Position numbers and translations under genes: made by a program. Below are positions 60,510 to 64,000 of a DNA stretch of 64,000 bases, one piece after another. This DNA is from Ashinkailepas kermadecensis (Eukaryota > Arthropoda > Thecostraca > Neolepadidae). Numbering within the stretch: the stretch's first letter is position 1; the number at the start of each line of letters is the position of its first letter. The stretch covers positions 417,501-481,500 of the forward strand of contig JAOTOM010005112.1 of assembly GCA_034440615.1 (NCBI GenBank), written 5' to 3'. Under the pieces are notes generated by a model. The model saw nothing but the letters and a program-made list of their open reading frames with translations, did not search any database and was not told the origin of the DNA.

Positions 60510-60915
60510 TATATCCGTGGCAGTGGCCGCCTCATAGCCACGGCAGTGGCCGTAAGTGCGGCAGTGGTTACACCACAGCCGTCACAGTGGCCACCTCACA
60601 GGTGCTGCAGCGGTTTCCTCACAGCCATGACAGCGGCGATATCACGGCCATGACAACGACCGCCCCACAGTCCTGACAACGGCCGTCTCACAGCCGTGCC
60701 AGCGGCCGCCTCACAGCCGTGCCAGCGGCCGCCTCACAGTCGCAGCGTGGCCGCCTCACAGCCGTGACAGCGGCCGCCTCACAGCCATAGCAGAGGCCAC
60801 CTCACAGCCGTGACAGCGGCCGCCTCACAGCACCAGCAGAGGCCACCTCACAGCCACAGCAGAGGCCGCCTCACAGCCGTGACAGCGGCCGACTCACAGG
60901 TACGGCAGTGGCCGC
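60510..60915. repeat. Minisatellite, about 23-bp unit, about 17 copies
   Basis: CACAGCCGTGACAGCGGCCG plus CCT, with variants CACAGCAGAGGCCACCT. GCGGCCGC, an 8-bp palindrome, recurs in many units. The left third is decayed. Confidence 0.93.
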
Positions 60916-63669
60916 CTCCAATAGTCATCACAAGCATCACAAGTAGTCATTTCTACTTCACCATATCTCGAAAGACGAAAAATATGCTAAGTTCTAAAGA
61001 TCCCTGGACGACTTGTGGTGGGAGATCACAGTTCCTTCCATCCCCCCCCAAATGCTTGTGAAGATAAAATTGTTCAAGCGAGGGTTTCTTTGCAGCACTC
61101 TGTATGTGATAGTCTATGTGTGCCACGTCACGTGCCCACGGCAGGGGTGTTCCGCCGAACAATCAACTGATGTGAGACGTTTTGGTGGTCAGCACGTGGT
61201 TTAAGCCAAACATGGCTATATCTGTGCTTGCCACACTTTCAACCACGCCCTCGGCGAAATAAGCCACAGATGCACCACCAGTGCCGAGACTTGAACTGCG
61301 AGCGCAGCAGTTTCTTCAGGACGTGGTAAGCGGTGCGGCCGGTCTCTGGTGGCACGGTGTTGGGAGTAAACACGCTAATGTGCAGGCGAGACGCAGCTGC
61401 CAGTGCAGTGCCGACGACGCTCCAGGCCGGCGACTCCCGGATGGCGCGCAGGTCACTGACTATGCGGATGTCAATCTTGTAGGATCACTTCTTGATATTG
61501 TTGTACTTTGGAGCGGCCTAGCGAATCCATGCTCATAGTTCGGTTGTTGCAGTGGGGAGTCAGTATCAAGGTGAAGGCCGACATCCCCTGAGCGTGATAA
61601 AAGAGAAAAGGGTTCACACAAAACGCAATGCATGCGGGGACTTTTATTAATAGGCGACGGTGGGGTAACTGAGATCAACGCTAATAATGCGAAGTTGAAG
61701 TGAAACATTTGGTCGGCCATAAGATATCAAGATATTGGGCCAACGATCCAAGTCTTGCACCATGTTATTGTCCCACTCAGTCGAACATGGAAGAATATGC
61801 AATCGATAGTGATCAGAAAAGGGGTGTATAGTTATACCACCGGATTAGTGACTGCTATGGTTGGAAAGGTAGGATATTCCTGTATTTGCAGTATCCAGCA
61901 AATTATCCTGTTTAGGAAATCTTGCTCATTTTATCCCTTGGAGGTTCGATGGTGCTGTTAGACTATGAACTGCTCTGTGATGTGCTCAAGATTAACTGGA
62001 AAGTGTAGGGCAATATTCCGATGTCATTGAGTGGAATAATAATATCCTCTCGCTGCATAACCTCTGCAGTCGATGCGCCCCTAAACCGCAATAACAATAT
62101 CCTCTCCATATTCAATTACCCATACAATTTCCTCTCCACATCCAGGATTACAAAATACAAATCCAACCGTGGTGACTGCTGACATGCAATCTGTCCAACC
62201 AGAATTGGAAAAATGTTCCTGTACTGGATGTTTGTCATCCAGAACACTATCCTCCATGAAAAAGCATGGTTTTTGGCCACAAGATTGGAGATGTTTGAAA
62301 ATGACTGCAAACTTCCTCCTGTTTTATACATGCCCAAGCTGACTGGACAAATACAAAAAGGAGTTTATGGTTCAAAAATACAAAATTGTAACTTTGGAAT
62401 GGAATGCCAAGCATTGTGCTCTCGAAATGCACCAGTAAAAAACAAATTGAGCCATGTTCAACATTCCTTTCTTTGAAACTAAAGAATTCCACCTGAATTT
62501 TGGCATACAGCACCAAACATACTGCATATATGCAAATATGCTACAGCTGATGACAGCTCTATTGAAAGGAAATGTATTATCCAAATTTTACTCCTTTTCA
62601 GTTTTTGCCATATGTTGAACCAAGTTGAAAAATACATATTATTCTGGACATATCTACCATAGTTCCAGAAAAAATATCATGGTGCATATCCAGGGATATT
62701 TGGCAAAAAGGATAATTGAACCAAGCATCATTTTTTTCAAGCATAACTCAACACATCTGCACATGTTCCATAATGTTTCTACAGTGCCCACAAATCCTGG
62801 CACAATTATTATAGTTTCAAATCTGACATAATAACATGCATGTATTCATTTTGCACTAAATTGGGATGCCAAAGACAGATATCCTCGCCAGAGTAGAAAA
62901 AAACCATCTGTCCTAGAAATATCCTATTATAGATATATGGATGAAACTCATCCAAAGAAAAGTACCGGCATTGTGCCGTAATATTCATGCATATTAGCAT
63001 TGCAGCTTATTCTTTAACAAAGCATTGGAAATGGCTCATCAAATTTTGATATGGCAAGCTGGATGGCAAAGAAAAGCAAAGCATTAAGACGAATTATGAG
63101 CACCAGTTCTATATTTCAATATTCTTACATATATCTTTACCTAAACCTTTTCTACTTGCCATCTTCAGAACTTCAGTAATTTGCAGGTTGGACTGCATGC
63201 AAGACGTGCTAATCAGTAATCAGATGTTTTCATCTGTAAAGCAGGTGTTAGGATAAGATATCCTAGGTTGCGGTTTTTAATTTAATTAACTAAAAAGTAT
63301 CAGTTGATCTTCTTACCACAAAAGGTGGTACATTTTTGACTTCAGGTATTTGTTAATTGTTGGATATACTTTTCCAATGGTTTATTAACATGGTTAACAT
63401 GATGTGGCCACTCATTTTCTCTGAAAATTATTACTTTTTCAATTGACAGGCAAAAGAACACCTGAAATGGGACTTTGTGTTGAGTAATGTTGGCATTTCA
63501 CGAAACCAAATTGCATTAAATTGCACTTTTTGGTACATTTTTAATTCCTGTAATATATTTTTCCAATGCAATGTTTATGTAGGTGGATAGCATTGTGTGA
63601 CCACTCATTTCCTCTGCAAATGAGGAGGTCACAAGGTCCTCTGCAAATGAGGAGGTCCTCTGCAAATGA
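60916..63669. other. AT-rich unique sequence with diverged dispersed repeats, no gene confirmed
   Basis: Contains the partner (62229-62313) of the repeat at 49.3 kb. No domain-bearing frame seen. At 63610-63670 CCTCTGCAAATGAGG is repeated three times. Confidence 0.4.
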
Positions 63670-63927
63670 GGTCACAATAACTGTCACAGAGTTATTGTGA
63701 CAGCTATTCTGCCTAGGACTGGAGTCTCCCCTGAGTGGAGCTCTAGGGCACTGGCAGCCAATGCCAGGGTAGGTAGGCTTTGCAATGAGTTAGGTTTGAC
63801 TTTTGTTGACAAGTGGTGCAGGTTTTATGGCTCATCTGACCTCTATCAGAGGGATGGCTTGCACTTCTCTGAGAAGGGGGTGCAAGTGTTAGGCAAAGTA
63901 TACGAACATGTCCTTCAGGGAAACTAG
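63670..63927 (+). pseudogene. 5'-truncated SGNH-hydrolase domain of retroelement type
   Basis: The translation VIVTAILPRTGVSPEWSSRA, then ANARVGRLCNELGLTFVDKW and QRDGLHFSEKGVQVLG, stops at 63927. DGLHFS-x(2)-G is the C-terminal catalytic Asp/His block (D-x-x-H) of SGNH esterases; the N-terminal GDS block is absent and a TGA lies just upstream at 63667-63669. Known: CR1-type LINEs and related invertebrate elements carry such esterase domains before their RT frame. An RT frame could follow beyond the window end. The piece begins at a hairpin, GTCACAATAACT-gtcacag-AGTTATTGTGAC (63671-63701), whose right arm is the coding sequence itself. Confidence 0.65.
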
Positions 63928-64000
63928 ATAATGGGGTGGGGAGGGAAGAATTGGCATTGCCATCTCAGGGATATGTCAATAGTGACAGCATAGGCAATAG

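Overview
This is eukaryotic, almost certainly invertebrate animal DNA that is dominated by repeats. The evidence is long uninterrupted (AT)n, (CT)n and (AC)n microsatellites, more than twenty different minisatellite arrays, decayed Penelope-like and LINE retroelements, a TTAA-flanked DNA element in two copies, tRNA-derived SINE-like pieces, and splice-site-like signals in place of operons. A short interstitial AACCT (TTAGG-type) tract at 12.2 kb hints at an arthropod, but this is weak evidence. There is no sign of bacterial organisation.

Layout. 0.5-2.7 kb: one intact 717-codon intronless gene, a transposase-derived protein with a hAT-like RNase H pattern; it is the only convincing full-length coding region. 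3.1-12.2 kb: short arrays (57, 31, 37, 32, about 110 and about 30 bp units) and two broken pieces of a Penelope-like element (reverse transcriptase at 3.9-4.7 kb, GIY-YIG nuclease at 9.9-10.2 kb), each abutting a minisatellite. 12.3-13.6 kb: a LINE fragment and the first copy of the TTAA element; the second copy is at 41.8-42.7 kb. 16-28 kb: microsatellites, 67-bp and 34-bp arrays, and a 4.4-kb array of a 26-bp unit (about 165 copies). 30-45 kb: more arrays, a 2.2-kb decayed purine-rich array, SINE-like pieces, and a 101-bp-arm inverted repeat carrying a hammerhead-like motif. 45-61 kb: further arrays (18/25, 18, 14, 27, 30, 49, 65 and 23 bp) separated by unique sequence that holds one plausible two-exon gene fragment at 50.5-51.4 kb. 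61-64 kb: AT-rich sequence with diverged dispersed repeats, ending in a truncated SGNH-hydrolase reading frame of retroelement type.

The most interesting regularity is not a gene. At least seven unrelated arrays carry a perfect 10-12 bp palindrome, usually different in each array, in every repeat unit (CAGGTACCTG, ACGCCTAGGCGT, GTCAGCTGAC in two arrays, GTGGCGCCAC, ACACATGTGT, GTGACGTCAC). That is several times more than a rough chance estimate. Arrays of every age are present, from nearly uniform to barely recognisable, so the region looks like a site of continuing birth and decay of minisatellites.

Most long open frames in the window come from tandem repeats whose unit lacks stop codons and should not be read as genes.
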